From: Saprospiraceae bacterium | GTDB lineage: Bacteria > Bacteroidota > Bacteroidia > Chitinophagales > Saprospiraceae | Assembly: GCA_023299965.1 (NCBI GenBank) | Contig: JALZVN010000235.1 | Location: forward strand, 1 to 6,059 | Length of the DNA stretch: 6,059 nt | Direction of reading: 5' to 3' | In this document: piece after piece, positions 1 to 5,604 of the stretch | How positions within the stretch are numbered: position 1 is the stretch's first letter | Layout: the number at the start of each line of letters is the position of its first letter | Translations under genes and position numbers: made by a program | Notes under the pieces: model-generated | Databases searched by the model: none | What the model was told of the DNA's origin: nothing | Seen by the model: the letters and a program-made list of their open reading frames with translations, nothing else

Positions 1-549
1 TCACCAGGTATTTACACTATTACCGCCATGGATGCCAATGATTGTACAGTGGAGTCTACGGTTGAGATTCTGGAGCCGGATATGTTGAACCTCGATTTTG
101 AGTTGACACCAGATGGCGACTTGATGGGCCTTGTGTTTGGAGGTGTGCCTCCATACACCTATCAGTGGAGCACAGGTTCAGACAGTGTGATTTTAGTAGA
201 TCCACTGTTCAATTTCCCGTACACCTTGACTATTACTGATGCTAATGATTGCATGAGTACTTTAGACATTATGCTGCAGACTAACGCAGTCGGAGGTATA
301 GAAACTGCGGAATTGAATGTTTATCCAAACCCTACAAGTGATATAGTTGTTATCCATCAAGAAGGCATCATTGGAGCTATAGGTGATATTAAGTTGGTCG
401 ATGTACAAGGTCGAGTACTCACTGTAAATCATACTGTGCAAGATAAAGATCACGTCCGGCTCGATATGAGATCCTTGCCATCGGGCATTTACTTTCTATC
501 TCTTATGTTGGACGATAAGTTATACCATCAAAAGGTGATTGTTCACTAG
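1..549 (+). CDS. C-terminal end of a secreted SprB-repeat protein with T9SS sorting domain (5' truncated)
   Basis: The frame is open from base 1, so the gene begins upstream; the ATG at 28 lies inside a repeat and is not the real start. What is visible is the end of one SprB-type repeat (YTITAMDANDC), then a full one (from about nt 136, FGGVPPYTYQW, to YTLTITDANDC near nt 255). Next comes a type A T9SS sorting domain with the VYPNP motif at about nt 319-333, an IKLVDVQGRV strand, LPSGIYFL near nt 475-495 and the final KVIVH. By family knowledge such proteins are large, exported by Sec, passed through the type IX system, and attached to or released from the cell surface, often serving in adhesion or gliding. 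The tail domain is cleaved during secretion. The N-terminal part and total length are not visible. It stops at TAG, followed within 20 nt by a strong hairpin. Identification of the repeats and tail is secure; the specific role is not. Confidence 0.9.
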   Translation, partial: SPGIYTITAMDANDCTVESTVEILEPDMLNLDFELTPDGDLMGLVFGGVPPYTYQWSTGSDSVILVDPLFNFPYTLTITDANDCMSTLDIMLQTNAVGGIETAELNVYPNPTSDIVVIHQEGIIGAIGDIKLVDVQGRVLTVNHTVQDKDHVRLDMRSLPSGIYFLSLMLDDKLYHQKVIVH

Positions 550-568
550 GTAGATTTTTTGGGCATAC

Positions 569-617
569 CCTAGGGACATCATCATACTTCTTTCAGTCGT
601 ATGATGATGTCCCTAGG
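569..617 (+). terminator. Perfect 19-bp hairpin directly after the SprB-type gene
   Basis: Bases 569-587 are exactly complementary in reverse to 599-617, with an 11-nt loop (588-598). It begins 19 nt after the TAG of the upstream gene, the right place for a transcript end or an mRNA-stabilising 3' structure. No T-tract follows on the + strand; a run of six T (555-560) precedes it, which would serve as the tract for a transcript coming from the - strand. The function as a terminator is inferred from position and strength, while the palindrome itself is certain. It could alternatively be the end of the neighbouring repeat-like element. Confidence 0.45.
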
Positions 618-740
618 TCGGGCTCTCCATGACTCCGCGTTCGCTTCGGTCCTTTGCTCGCGGCACCAATCCTTCACACGGACTACACGCGCCATATCTT
701 GACTGTTCGCTTCCAGCTTCAGTCAAGACATGACGAGTGT
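618..740. repeat. GC-rich structured intergenic element, likely a dispersed Bacteroidota repeat
   Basis: This stretch is clearly richer in G and C than the AT-rich DNA around it and has no convincing coding content. It starts with GGGCTCTCC (near 619-627), contains AATCCTTCACACG (668-680), and holds two nested hairpins: CCGCG/CGCGG (635-639 with 659-663), and a 21-bp pairing of 685-705 with 720-740 having three mismatches on the + strand, two of which become G-U pairs on the - strand. The inner 9 bp (697-705 with 720-728) are perfect. The GGGCT-TCC opening and ATCC-TCAC closing words resemble intergenic repeats I recall from many Bacteroidota genomes. That resemblance is from memory, not a search. 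Its role is unknown. Confidence 0.4.
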
Positions 741-948
741 CTCATTCCTATCCCTTATGCAAAAAGATTTAGGCGGAAAGACTTTATGCCGGACCTGAAA
801 TTGAAGAATATATATTTACATCCGAATCCTGTGCGGCAAATTTATAGTCTAATATTATTTTAAACTACAAATGGTATTACTTACTCATAAGTGAAGGCTG
901 GTATAGGAGACCTTTTTATGAGGAGATAGTGAATCAGTTTAAATCCGT

Positions 949-975
949 AAAAACTAATTAGCGGTAGTTTTTTTT
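949..975 (+). terminator. Terminator-like A/T hairpin with eight-T tract
   Basis: Bases 949-956 (AAAAACTA) pair with 965-972 (TAGTTTTT) around an 8-nt loop, and the T-run continues to 975, giving eight T in a row. The stem is weak in GC, so termination efficiency is uncertain. It lies 400 nt after the SprB-type gene and about 200 nt before the lipoprotein gene, so it would insulate the lipoprotein promoter from upstream transcription. No gene is seen directly ahead of it; the stretch 741-948 contains nothing recognisable. Confidence 0.35.
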
Positions 976-1061
976 CTTCCTATTGACTTTGTAGTTTTAG
1001 ATTATATATATGATATTCAATTGACTTTCATTAAGAATGTAGAGTTGGTGCTCTAATTATT

Positions 1062-1086
1062 CCTGAATCTATATTCCCTGAATCTA
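1062..1086 (+). promoter_or_regulatory. Tandem 15-bp-period repeat upstream of the lipoprotein operon
   Basis: The 10-mer CCTGAATCTA occurs at 1062-1071 and again at 1077-1086, in direct orientation with a 15-bp period. It ends 87 nt before the ATG at 1174. A second direct repeat, ATTGACTTT, occurs at 982-990 and 1020-1028. Repeated words ahead of an operon that encodes its own sigma factor could be protein binding sites, but this is inference. No convincing Bacteroidota promoter (TTG and TAnnTTTG boxes at the usual 19-21 nt spacing) was found between 976 and 1173. Confidence 0.25.
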
Positions 1087-1173
1087 AAATAAATATATAC
1101 GAACTGTAGCGAATCCTTTCATATTTACATCTTATAGATATACAATTAATTAGGTCATCAAAATCAAATTGCA

Positions 1174-2916
1174 ATGAAAAATCAAATTTTATATTTATGC
1201 TTGTTGTTATTATGTATTTTTTCTTGTAGAGATGAGATAAATGAATTTACGACTACAATTGACGAATCTCCTCCTTTAGTTCTTGTAGAAACTAGAGTTA
1301 TGGGTCGAGTTGTAGATGATGCAGGAGACCCAGTTTCCAATGCAAGTGTTCGCTTAGGTTCCCATACAATTCTTTCTGGTGCTGATGGTTTTTTTGAGTT
1401 TGATGAGTTAGCTTTTCAAAAATCAGGGGATGTTGTATCTGCAGATGTTCCGGGCTTTTTTAAAGGAGTCAGTCAATCCAGTTTTCAGGCAGCAGGGCAA
1501 AGCTTTGTAGAAGTTCGAATGTTGGCAAAAGGGGAGCCTGATATTGTGGCTTCAACCACGGATGCTAGTATTGTTAAACCTAATGGTATGGAGATTAGTA
1601 TCCCAGCAAATAGTATTGTAGATAGTAATGGTAATAGGTATGAAGGGAATGTAATGGTGTTTTCAAAATGGATTGATCCTACGGATGAAAATATAGGTGG
1701 TATAATGCCAGGTTCCTTAATAGCGCTCGATCAAAATAATAAGGATGTTGTATTAGCGACCTATGGCATGTTGGCTTTAGAGCTAGAAGGAGATGGTGGA
1801 GAACTGTTATCCTTAGCCGAGGGTTCAAGGGCTGAAGCAAGTATTCCGATCCCAGATGAATTGATAATGGATGCTCCAGATGAAATGCCTTTATGGGAAT
1901 ATGATTTGGAAGAAGGCAAATGGTTTGAAGAGGGCAAATGTACTAAAAAGGGAAGTTCTTATAACTTTCCTGTGTCAGGAACGGGATACTGGAATTGTGA
2001 TATTCCTTTGGAAAGTATATGTTTATCCATGCAGGTATTCAATGAAGATTTATCTTTTGCACCCTTTGTAAAGGTGGTAGTTGAAGATCTTACAGACAAC
2101 TTTATATATTGGGGGTATACAGATATGAATGGTTTTCTCTGTGGTTCAGTACCTCAATCTGCGCCTCTAAAATTGACTATTTTAGATCACTGTGACAATG
2201 TGATTTATATGGAGGAAATAGGAGTGTTCGATGATGATACTGCTTTGGAAGATATCATTCTTGAGACAAACTTAGAGGAGTTTCTTTTTAATGTCAAAGG
2301 CACTCTTTCTAATTGCATACAGACAGACGTTCCTAATGGTCATCTAGGGGTGCGTTACCCTGGAACATTGCAAATATTTCCTTTCTCAGATGGCGTTTTT
2401 GATGTAAATCTAGGTTTGATATGTACAAGTTTTCCAGAAGTGGAGTTCACTTTATACAGTAATAGTGAACCTAGTGCTACATTAATGGAAACAGTTTTCG
2501 TTTTTGAAGATGTAGATCTAGGTGCATTACAGAGTTGTGAAGACTTAGAAGACTCTTTTGTTTTCGAAGTTGATGGATCAAATTTGTTTGCTTCTCCTAC
2601 TCAATATTACTTGAGGTCAAATCAAGTAACAGATTGGATGGTACTTGAGGGCTTAAGTGGTTCGGGTAAAATAACAATTGAATTGAGAGATTATCAAGGG
2701 GTAGGAGTATATAACGAAAACGCGTTTTGTGATATAGTGGGTGGTGCTTTAGAGCCACGATTCGAAGAACTAGAAGGCTCAAGTCCAAGTATTCAAGTTG
2801 AAGTGACCGTGGATGATGGGACTTTCATAGAGGGTAATTTTTCTGGGATCTTAGATAATGAATTAGGAGAGGAAAAGTCTATTTCTGGAACTTTTAAAGT
2901 AAGAAAGGCACCATGA
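1174..2916 (+). CDS. Surface-type lipoprotein with carboxypeptidase-regulatory-like domains
   Basis: The 580-aa product starts with a lipoprotein signal: MKNQ, a hydrophobic stretch, then IFSC with the lipidated cysteine at residue 18. The next residues, R-D-E, resemble the charged lipoprotein export signal that sends Bacteroidota lipoproteins to the cell surface. Residues about 41-117 look like a carboxypeptidase-regulatory-like beta-sandwich (GRVVDDAGDPVSNASVRLG, then GFFEF). Residues about 125-230 form a module with SIPANSIVDSNGNRYEGNV, WIDPT and MPGSL, of the ZU5/FAM171-like kind common in Bacteroidota surface proteins. Residues about 284-350 look like a second regulatory-like sandwich. 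The C-terminal third, ending GNFSGIL and SGTFKVRKAP, is all-beta with no assigned family. No catalytic motif is seen, so binding or sensing is more likely than enzymology. The TGA stop overlaps the ATG of the sigma gene (ATGA), indicating translational coupling. It may be the surface input of the sigma/anti-sigma module; that role is inferred. Confidence 0.8.
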   Translation: MKNQILYLCLLLLCIFSCRDEINEFTTTIDESPPLVLVETRVMGRVVDDAGDPVSNASVRLGSHTILSGADGFFEFDELAFQKSGDVVSADVPGFFKGVSQSSFQAAGQSFVEVRMLAKGEPDIVASTTDASIVKPNGMEISIPANSIVDSNGNRYEGNVMVFSKWIDPTDENIGGIMPGSLIALDQNNKDVVLATYGMLALELEGDGGELLSLAEGSRAEASIPIPDELIMDAPDEMPLWEYDLEEGKWFEEGKCTKKGSSYNFPVSGTGYWNCDIPLESICLSMQVFNEDLSFAPFVKVVVEDLTDNFIYWGYTDMNGFLCGSVPQSAPLKLTILDHCDNVIYMEEIGVFDDDTALEDIILETNLEEFLFNVKGTLSNCIQTDVPNGHLGVRYPGTLQIFPFSDGVFDVNLGLICTSFPEVEFTLYSNSEPSATLMETVFVFEDVDLGALQSCEDLEDSFVFEVDGSNLFASPTQYYLRSNQVTDWMVLEGLSGSGKITIELRDYQGVGVYNENAFCDIVGGALEPRFEELEGSSPSIQVEVTVDDGTFIEGNFSGILDNELGEEKSISGTFKVRKAP

Positions 2917-3359
2917 GAAAAAAGCTGATTAATAAATGTAAAAATCTAGAAAGAAAAGCACAGAGAGAGATGGTTGACCATCTCTCTCCATTTTTGTTTC
3001 CAATATGTAGGCGCTATGCTTCTAATTTTGAGGACGCTAAGGATCTGTTACAAGAATCGTTAATTTCTATATTTAATAATATGCATAAATGTCATAGTGA
3101 AGAAGTGATTCCCTTCAAAAGCTGGTGCAAGAAAATAACCATTAATACTGCACTAGGGAATATTAGAAAACGGAATAATCCTATTGACAGTTTTCAAGAA
3201 AGCAATGCTAAAGAAAATAATTTGCCGTCAATATATAGTAAACTAAATACAGAGGATATTTTGAAGATGTTAAATTTTTTTCCAGAAAGGCATAGGGATG
3301 TATTTAATTTATTCATTTTAGATGGCTATACTCATAAAGAAATATCAGAACTATTATAG
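2913..3359 (+). CDS. ECF-type RNA polymerase sigma factor, cut short by an in-frame TAG
   Basis: The product is a sigma-70 family ECF factor, which directs RNA polymerase to a dedicated promoter set. Region 2 spans about residues 24-88 and carries the core-binding signature DAKDLLQESLISIFNN (41-56) and the -10-contacting segment FKSWCKKITINTALGNIRKR (68-87). Region 4 begins near residue 113, with FFPERHRDVFNLFILDGYTHKEISELL leading into the first helix of the helix-turn-helix. At that point TAG (3357-3359) ends the frame at 148 aa, where family members continue with about 30-40 more residues. The missing part is present downstream in the same frame (3360-3470). The truncated protein would keep region 2 but lose the -35 recognition helix. 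The start ATG overlaps the lipoprotein stop by 4 bp, so expression is coupled. Identity is secure; activity of this copy is doubtful. Confidence 0.85.
   Translation: MRKKLINKCKNLERKAQREMVDHLSPFLFPICRRYASNFEDAKDLLQESLISIFNNMHKCHSEEVIPFKSWCKKITINTALGNIRKRNNPIDSFQESNAKENNLPSIYSKLNTEDILKMLNFFPERHRDVFNLFILDGYTHKEISELL
2963..2998 (+). terminator. Terminator-like hairpin inside the 5' end of the sigma gene
   Basis: Bases 2963-2974 (GAGAGAGATGGT) are perfectly complementary in reverse to 2977-2988 (ACCATCTCTCTC), giving a 12-bp palindrome with almost no loop (the top pairs would open to form one). Two bases later comes TTTTTGTTT (2991-2999). It looks like an intrinsic terminator or attenuator placed 50 nt inside the sigma coding sequence. 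It could reduce sigma and anti-sigma transcription relative to the lipoprotein upstream. The structure is directly visible; function is inferred, and chance in a coding region cannot be excluded. Confidence 0.4.
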
Positions 3360-3470
3360 ATAAAAGAAAGTAGCTCGAGAACCTTTCTGACAAGAGCTAT
3401 AAGTGCATTGCAAAATATGATTAAAAATGAATCTAACCCGATTGGTAACAAGAGGAGTGAAACCTTATAG
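3360..3470 (+). pseudogene. Displaced 3' end of the ECF sigma gene (region 4 recognition helix)
   Basis: Directly after the TAG, with no change of frame, 36 codons read IKESSSRTFLTRAISALQ followed by NMIKNESNPIGNKRSETL and a TAG at 3468-3470. In Bacteroidota ECF factors the region-4 helix-turn-helix typically reads EIAELLGIKESSSRTFLTRA or similar, so this is the expected continuation with one codon (at 3357) changed to a stop. Codons such as GAG, AAG or CAG would become TAG by one substitution. Together with 2913-3356 it would give a sigma factor of 185 aa, the usual size. There is no start codon or ribosome site for separate translation. Confidence 0.8.
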
Positions 3471-3518
3471 AATAGTGCTGCGACTACAGTTATTAGCTAA
3501 TGTGTAATAGTTGAAAAA

Positions 3519-3806
3519 ATGAAAAAAAATAACTTAGAAAATAAAATAAAAGACTCTTTGGATGGATATGAATTTCATTTAGATCATGATGAAATTTGGC
3601 AAAATATAGAGCCTGAATTAAAGAAAAAGAAGAAAAGAAGATTCTTTTTTATTTGGTTCTTAGGGAGTGCTATGTTACTAGGAGTCTTGCTCAAATATGT
3701 AAATATGGATACTGGTGGAACATCCATTTTGGTAGAGAAAGTAATCACAGAAAAGGATATTAAGGAGGTTTCTGTACTACCTAATCATGAGGATGAAATA
3801 GAATAA
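3519..3806 (+). CDS. N-terminal cytoplasmic and membrane segment of an anti-sigma-like protein, ended by in-frame TAA
   Basis: The 95-aa product begins MKKNNLENKIKDSLDGYE and has a short soluble segment with EIWQNIEPEL (25-34). A basic stop (KKKKKRR, 35-41) follows, then a single hydrophobic helix, FFFIWFLGSAMLLGVLL (42-58), then about 37 periplasmic residues. A short cytoplasmic segment of this kind next to an ECF sigma gene fits the sigma-binding end of Bacteroidota anti-sigma factors. It starts 48 nt after the original end of the sigma gene, in the order expected for a sigma/anti-sigma pair. TAA at 3804-3806 ends it, but the same frame continues sensibly (AIKPIETPMTKSISSKKKR, then NSSTNKVK) until the frame breaks near 3885. 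A short product with one membrane helix could still be made and might still bind sigma. It lacks the barrel end. Confidence 0.65.
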   Translation: MKKNNLENKIKDSLDGYEFHLDHDEIWQNIEPELKKKKKRRFFFIWFLGSAMLLGVLLKYVNMDTGGTSILVEKVITEKDIKEVSVLPNHEDEIE

Positions 3807-3913
3807 GCAATAAAACCAATAGAGACTCCTATGACAAAGTCTATTTCTTCAAAGAAGAAACGGAATAGTAGTACTAATAAAGTAAAAGTGGAAATAGCTT
3901 TAATTCAAATAAA

Positions 3914-5035
3914 GTGGAGTATACCTTACAGTCTGATGAGTTAAGCCCATCTAGCCAGACATTTGAAAAAAGTACCCAGAATGTACTTCAGCATGCTATT
4001 TTAGAAGAGCTTGTTCAATTTGCGGTTGAGGATGAAAATGATACAACAATAGAATTGGAGCAAAGCAATGAATCAATAGAAGATGAAGGTGCAACGGAAG
4101 CTGAAAGTATCTCTGGAGAAGTTGAGGACCTGGCTATTGAAGATGATACTTTGGACGAGCAAAAATTTAAAAGTAACACGTCGAAGAAAAAAGTAAAAGT
4201 TGCTAAGAAGGGTAAAAAGAAAGCTGCGGCAAAGAAAAGAAAAAAGGTAAATAGTGAATCGGATGAAAAATCTAAAAAAGTAAGATTAAGACGTTCAAGA
4301 AGGAAGGTAACATATTATGCTCAGCCTTCATTATCTTATATCCTTCCTATAAGTTCTTTGAATTTAAGAGACGCAGAACTAAATAATGCCTTGCAAATAC
4401 TAAAAGACACGGAAACTCAATTGGAAGCGTTCGGTGTAGGATTTAATGTATATCGACAATCACGCAATGGATTCATTATAGTAGCTGGGATTGAGTATCA
4501 AAGATTAAATAGAAGAGTAAATCTTGTAAATGAAACGGAACAAGTAGAAATCAGACAAGGGGTTGTTACAATTACAGAAGATAGTCAAGGGCAAATTATA
4601 GATCAAGAGTTGGGTCCTAAAGAGATAGTAAGAAGAACTATTGAAGAGCAACGGATATACAATCATCATATTTTTGTCAATATTCCTGTAGGGGTAGGTA
4701 AAGTTTGGGAGAATCGAAAATATGATTTTAAATTATTAGGTGGACTTGATTTCAATATTTACCACAATTTTAAAGGGACTATTAAGGACACTAATAGAGA
4801 TATTAGCATTTTAAGAAGAACTAGTGACTCTTATGAAAGGGTATTTAATAAGAAAACTGGTGTAGGAATATGGTTGAGCTCCGAGTTTGCGAAGCCTATT
4901 AATGAAAAAACACTACTCTGGATTGCCCCAAGAATTCAAATACCTTTTTCTGATGTGAACTTAAGTGAGTATGCCCTAAAACAAAAATATTTCAATTTTA
5001 ATTTATCTATTGGTGTAAGTCTAATGTTGAAGTAA
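3914..5035 (+). CDS. Periplasmic linker plus outer-membrane beta-barrel half of a trans-envelope anti-sigma protein
   Basis: The 373-codon frame is callable only from GTG at 3914; it is open from 3881, with no ATG and no clear ribosome site, and the predicted N-terminus has no signal peptide. Residues 1-35 are polar. Residues 36-82 are strongly acidic (E/D-rich), and 84-131 are strongly basic (K/R-rich, such as KKVKVAKKGKKKAAAKKRKK). Residues 133-373 show alternating strand patterns of an outer-membrane beta-barrel of the PorT/OmpA-like type: YYAQPSLSYILPISSL, FGVGFNVY, GFIIVAGIEYQRL, HHIFVNIPVGVGKVW, KLLGGLDFNIYHNF, TGVGIWLSSEFAKP, LLWIAPRIQIPF and the ending FNFNLSIGVSLMLK. An outer-membrane barrel with no export signal cannot reach its membrane, so this piece is most simply the 3' part of the gene starting at 3519. 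Barrel identity is fairly firm from strand pattern; the ligand or partner is unknown. Confidence 0.65.
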   Translation: MEYTLQSDELSPSSQTFEKSTQNVLQHAILEELVQFAVEDENDTTIELEQSNESIEDEGATEAESISGEVEDLAIEDDTLDEQKFKSNTSKKKVKVAKKGKKKAAAKKRKKVNSESDEKSKKVRLRRSRRKVTYYAQPSLSYILPISSLNLRDAELNNALQILKDTETQLEAFGVGFNVYRQSRNGFIIVAGIEYQRLNRRVNLVNETEQVEIRQGVVTITEDSQGQIIDQELGPKEIVRRTIEEQRIYNHHIFVNIPVGVGKVWENRKYDFKLLGGLDFNIYHNFKGTIKDTNRDISILRRTSDSYERVFNKKTGVGIWLSSEFAKPINEKTLLWIAPRIQIPFSDVNLSEYALKQKYFNFNLSIGVSLMLK

Positions 5036-5037
5036 AT

Positions 5038-5056
5038 AATTTTATTTTAAAATTTT
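5038..5056 (+). terminator. Weak A/T hairpin just after the barrel gene
   Basis: AATTTTA (5038-5044) pairs with TAAAATT (5048-5054) around a 3-nt loop, starting 3 nt after the TAA stop at 5033-5035. It contains no G or C, so it is a poor terminator on its own. The position is the main argument. Confidence 0.2.
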
Positions 5057-5192
5057 CCAGACTTGTTTACTCTTGCAGCTTTGGAAACTAAAAGAATAGT
5101 CATCTTCCATTTTAGGGAGGTGGCTTTCTTGGTTTTACTCTAAGTTGAGACAGCTGGAGTTCGAGATAATTAGGGAGATACCTTTTAAATTT

Positions 5193-5223
5193 TGGATTAA
5201 AAGAATGTAATCCAGTGATTTTT
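5193..5223 (+). terminator. Terminator-like hairpin in the gap after the sigma/anti-sigma locus
   Basis: TGGATTA (5193-5199) pairs with TAATCCA (5208-5214) around an 8-nt loop, and after GTGA there is a run of five T (5219-5223). It is the better of two candidate transcript ends between the barrel gene and the next reading frame. The rest of 5036-5253 holds nothing recognisable on either strand; a short + strand frame before 5210 matches no family I know. Confidence 0.3.
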
Positions 5224-5283
5224 GTGTCTTAGATTATAGTCTTAATCCTAGAAATCAAAAATAAGAAAAGTGAAATCATACTG

Positions 5284-5586
5284 TTGATATTAGGCTTGGT
5301 TCTAACTGTTGGAAACATCTACAACCAGTGCGTTATTAATACCCGAGCAGGTAAAAATGTTTGTCTGGATGAAAATGAAAATGGAATACAATTAGAGGGT
5401 GAAGTGATTAATGGTGATGTTGTACAAACTAAATTGGAGTCCCTTTTTTTTGAGTCCTCGTTAAATCAAATTTACTATACATCTTCTATGTTGTCCGATA
5501 CAGCAATTTTAGATTCTAATATAGAATGGCATCCTGAAAGAACAAAGATTCAATCTTATATAAGTAGTGGCAAACTTACCCTCTAA
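5284..5586 (+). CDS. Short exported-type remnant with an SdrD_B-like calcium-loop signature, start uncertain
   Basis: The frame is open from 5233 to TAA at 5584-5586 but contains no ATG before residue 69 of the product counted from TTG at 5284. Read from 5254 it gives I-K-N-K-K-S-E, then IILLILGLVLTVGNIYNQ, a typical signal peptide in which the expected ATG is ATC (5254-5256). After the hydrophobic stretch comes AGKNVCLDENENGIQLEGE, closely resembling the SdrD_B-like signature (G-x-x-V-W-x-D-x-N-x-N-G-I-Q-D-x-G-E) with its D-x-N-x-N calcium loop. Cysteine stands in place of the usual tryptophan. The remaining 60 residues match nothing I recognise and end abruptly at GKLTL. SdrD_B domains occur in large Bacteroidota surface proteins, so this is probably a decayed fragment of one. 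A tiny secreted protein started at TTG is possible but less likely. Confidence 0.4.
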   Translation: MILGLVLTVGNIYNQCVINTRAGKNVCLDENENGIQLEGEVINGDVVQTKLESLFFESSLNQIYYTSSMLSDTAILDSNIEWHPERTKIQSYISSGKLTL

Positions 5587-5604
5587 AAAGTATTTGGTTT
5601 TTAT

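Larger units (their letters stand above)
3519..5035 (+). pseudogene. Whole broken gene for a dual membrane-spanning (Dma-like) anti-sigma factor
   Basis: The two pieces at 3519-3806 and 3914-5035 make one coherent protein: cytoplasmic sigma-binding end, inner-membrane helix, long acidic-then-basic periplasmic linker, outer-membrane barrel. Two lesions separate them. The first is TAA at 3804-3806 (one substitution from CAA, AAA or GAA). The second is a -1 shift between about 3881 and 3913, most likely in the A-run 3884-3887, where SSTNKVK in the first frame runs on as SGNSFNSNKVEYTLQ in the next. The span is 1517 nt; adding one base gives 1518, exactly 506 codons with the stop. The domain order is that of the dual membrane-spanning anti-sigma family known from Bacteroides, assigned here by architecture only. 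Confidence 0.6.

Noticed and set aside
262..453. A - strand frame of 63 codons opposite the T9SS tail.
   Set aside because: It is a shadow of a clearly coding + strand frame, with no family resemblance and no start context.
654..863. A 69-codon + strand reading frame over the repeat element, ending in IYLHPNPVRQIYSLILF, which recalls the YPNP motif of T9SS sorting domains.
   Set aside because: Most of the frame lies over the GC-rich hairpin element and has no protein-like pattern. The PNPV resemblance covers only a few residues with none of the later strands, so a sorting-domain scrap is possible but not supportable.
1871..2071. A + strand frame of 66 codons inside the lipoprotein gene.
   Set aside because: It is out of frame with an intact 580-codon gene and has no recognisable features.
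2597..2788. A - strand frame of 63 codons opposite the end of the lipoprotein gene.
   Set aside because: It is a shadow frame with no signal, motif or ribosome site.
3357..3806. Stop-codon reassignment as the explanation of the internal TAG and TAA.
   Set aside because: TAG ends the SprB-type gene and the natural sigma frame, TAA ends the barrel gene and TGA ends the lipoprotein gene, all at sensible places, so all three codons act as stops here. A frameshift is also present, which recoding would not explain.
3881..3913. Programmed -1 ribosomal frameshifting at the A-run in the anti-sigma gene.
   Set aside because: The zero frame is already closed by TAA at 3804, upstream of the slip site, so frameshifting alone could not join the two halves, and no strong stem follows the A-run.
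5036..5253. Possible degenerate coding sequence in the gap after the barrel gene, including short frames on both strands.
   Set aside because: The longest pieces are about 30-40 codons, lack start context and match no family I recognise.
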